DNA of 64,000 nt from Mycogone perniciosa (lineage: Eukaryota > Ascomycota > Sordariomycetes > Hypocreales > Hypocreaceae): the NCBI GenBank assembly GCA_025331125.1, contig JAOALB010000082.1:1-64000 (forward strand), given 5' to 3'. The notes beneath the pieces are model-generated. The model was given only the letters and a program-made list of their open reading frames with translations. It was not told the DNA's origin and did not search any database. A program made the position numbers and the translations under genes. Shown one piece after another: positions 62,479-64,000 of this stretch. The first letter of the stretch is position 1, and every line of letters starts with the position of its first letter.

Positions 62479-64000
62479 TTTAGTTCATAGTTTAATGAAG
62501 GACTCCAGAAAATGTCTTAACTTTATTTTCTTCAACTGGCTTATATTGACAACTATTATAAGAAACTTAAACATATGCTTAGACTATTATAAAATTGTTA
62601 TTATACTTTTAAGCTTTATCAAGGTAATGGCTAGCATAAAAAGAAATATATCCTTTTTAAAAGCCTATAAAGGCTTAGCCAGTTGATATAAAGATATAAC
62701 TTACTCTTCTTGAAAGTAAATATAACTAGTTTAATCAAAAGAAGACTTAGGTATAGCTATATAAGCACCTTAAAAACTTTTTGTAGACTATATAGGTAAA
62801 AAGAGATATTAAAATGAATATAGTGACCTTAAATAAAATAAAGACTACTAGATAATCTATTTAAATTATATAATAGCGCCCTTTGAAATTGAGAAATAGA
62901 TTAAAGTAAAGGGAATACTATATAATATAGTTTGATATAAAAAACGCAATTACTAACATAAAGTCCTAGTAAAAGCTAGTTTGAATAATGGTATCTAATA
63001 GATAATTAAAAAGTATAAAGTTATAAATTCATTTTAACCCCCCCTTGCCTTTAACAGATCGTAATAAAAGTATTTTATACTTTGAACACTAAATACCCTT
63101 TTTAAAAAAAAGATTTATTATAGTAAAAGGGAGTTGAATAAAAGATTAAAAGTCTTAAAAAGTTCAAGTATAAAAGAACCTTTGAAGACTGCAAAATAAT
63201 ATAGTAATTAAAAAGGAGGTAAAAAAGGCTATAATTAAAGCAGGGAATATTGCGCCTAGGATAAATAATATATTAATTGCCCTATTATACTATATACAGT
63301 CAACTATTAAAAAGTATATTATAACCCTTTTCAAAGGCTATTATAAATTAAAATATTACTATTTCCCCTTTGAAAATATTAAAGTTTTTATTAATTTTAC
63401 ATTTAGTAAATCTAAGTATATAAAGTATAAAGGTTTTAAACTTATTTTACTATTATTTCATAAACGAAAAGGCTTAAAGCGATTATTTATAAAGATAGTA
63501 TATTCTTTAGTATTTAAATATAAAATCCTTTTCAAGTAATACTTTAAAGTCCTTTTTTTAAAAGTAGCTATAAATTTAATTATTTATTTAATTTATTATA
63601 TTAAAATTACTTTAAATTCAAAAAAGGGTATAACTTTATTTACTTTTACTATTTTTAAAGCCTTTTATATTATTATAAAACGTAACTTAATTTGTAGCCT
63701 AAATAACAAAGTTAATTCACTTAATTTATAAAATAAATAAAGTCTTTTATAAATACTAACACTACTTTTATTCATAAAGGAGATAGGATTGATTTATTAA
63801 GTATTGCATTCAAGTATAAAGCTTTATAAATATCCTTCATTTCTTTTATTATATTAATACTTTACTTTGATTTAATCTCCTAGTTTAAAAATCAATTATC
63901 CTGCTTCAAATAGATCAATAACATCGCTATATCTATTCTAGGTAGGTTTACTTAAAAGACAGCAACTTTTATATAGTAAACACTTAATAAAATGTCAAAG
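62479..64000. other. AT-rich region without genes
   Basis: Slightly less AT-rich than the L2 and MU interiors and with several C-runs (for example near 63038), but no frame or repeat family could be supported. A 63-codon frame at 62495-62686 begins 16 bp after the L1 LTR and looks like chance. Confidence 0.45.

Overview
This window looks like a block of AT-rich, repeat-dense heterochromatin from a filamentous ascomycete. I found no host gene, rRNA, tRNA or CRISPR array. Nearly every old reading frame is broken by TAA or TAG, TpA steps dominate, and differences between repeat copies are mostly C-to-T or G-to-A. That is what repeat-induced point mutation (RIP) leaves in Pezizomycotina. The Fot1/pogo-type transposon, short-LTR retroelements and Mutator-like elements also fit a fungus. 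The species cannot be named from this sequence.

The sequence resolves into nested transposable elements, which I name by family. L1 is an LTR retrotransposon with LTRs of about 150-188 bp, 5-bp target duplications and a PBS starting TGGTAGCAATT; one copy is complete (51740-56962). L2 is an LTR retrotransposon with 139-159-bp LTRs and nearly the same PBS; one copy is complete on the minus strand (28057-35828). MU is a Mutator-like family with terminal inverted repeats (TIRs) of about 65 bp and 8-bp target duplications where preserved. M2 is a 390-468-bp MITE with 8-bp duplications. R3 is an unclassified element of several kb, read on the minus strand. F covers Fot1/pogo-type elements with TA duplications: one 1834-bp element with a nearly intact DDE transposase, and two AT-rich non-autonomous relatives. 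A possible Helitron-type 3' end occurs twice.

Layout: 1-8778 L2 copy 1, entering from the left and carrying MU, a deleted L1 and a solo L2 LTR; 8779-14613 an L1 LTR stub and R3 copy a with three MITEs and a solo L1 LTR; 14614-17466 an L2 fragment, two solo L1 LTRs and small repeats; 18144-24583 an L1 copy containing MU; 25290-41249 R3 material, split by the complete L2 and by MITEs; 41250-45285 mostly unassigned; 45291-49680 a 5' part of L1 holding the Fot element and a MU MITE; 50064-58250 MU copy 3 split by the complete L1; 58352-60402 MU and R3 fragments with a Fot-type MITE; 60403-64000 an L1 LTR, a MU derivative, another L1 LTR and featureless AT-rich DNA.

The only long open frame is the Fot-type transposase at 45528-47087, interrupted by a single TAA at codon 37. 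The other partly readable frames are a gag remnant (4120-4800, minus), a MU peptide seen in three copies, an L1 internal segment (49261-49466) and an R3 frame (39590-41100, minus). Boundaries given with a target duplication are firm. Boundaries inferred from similarity between copies are approximate.
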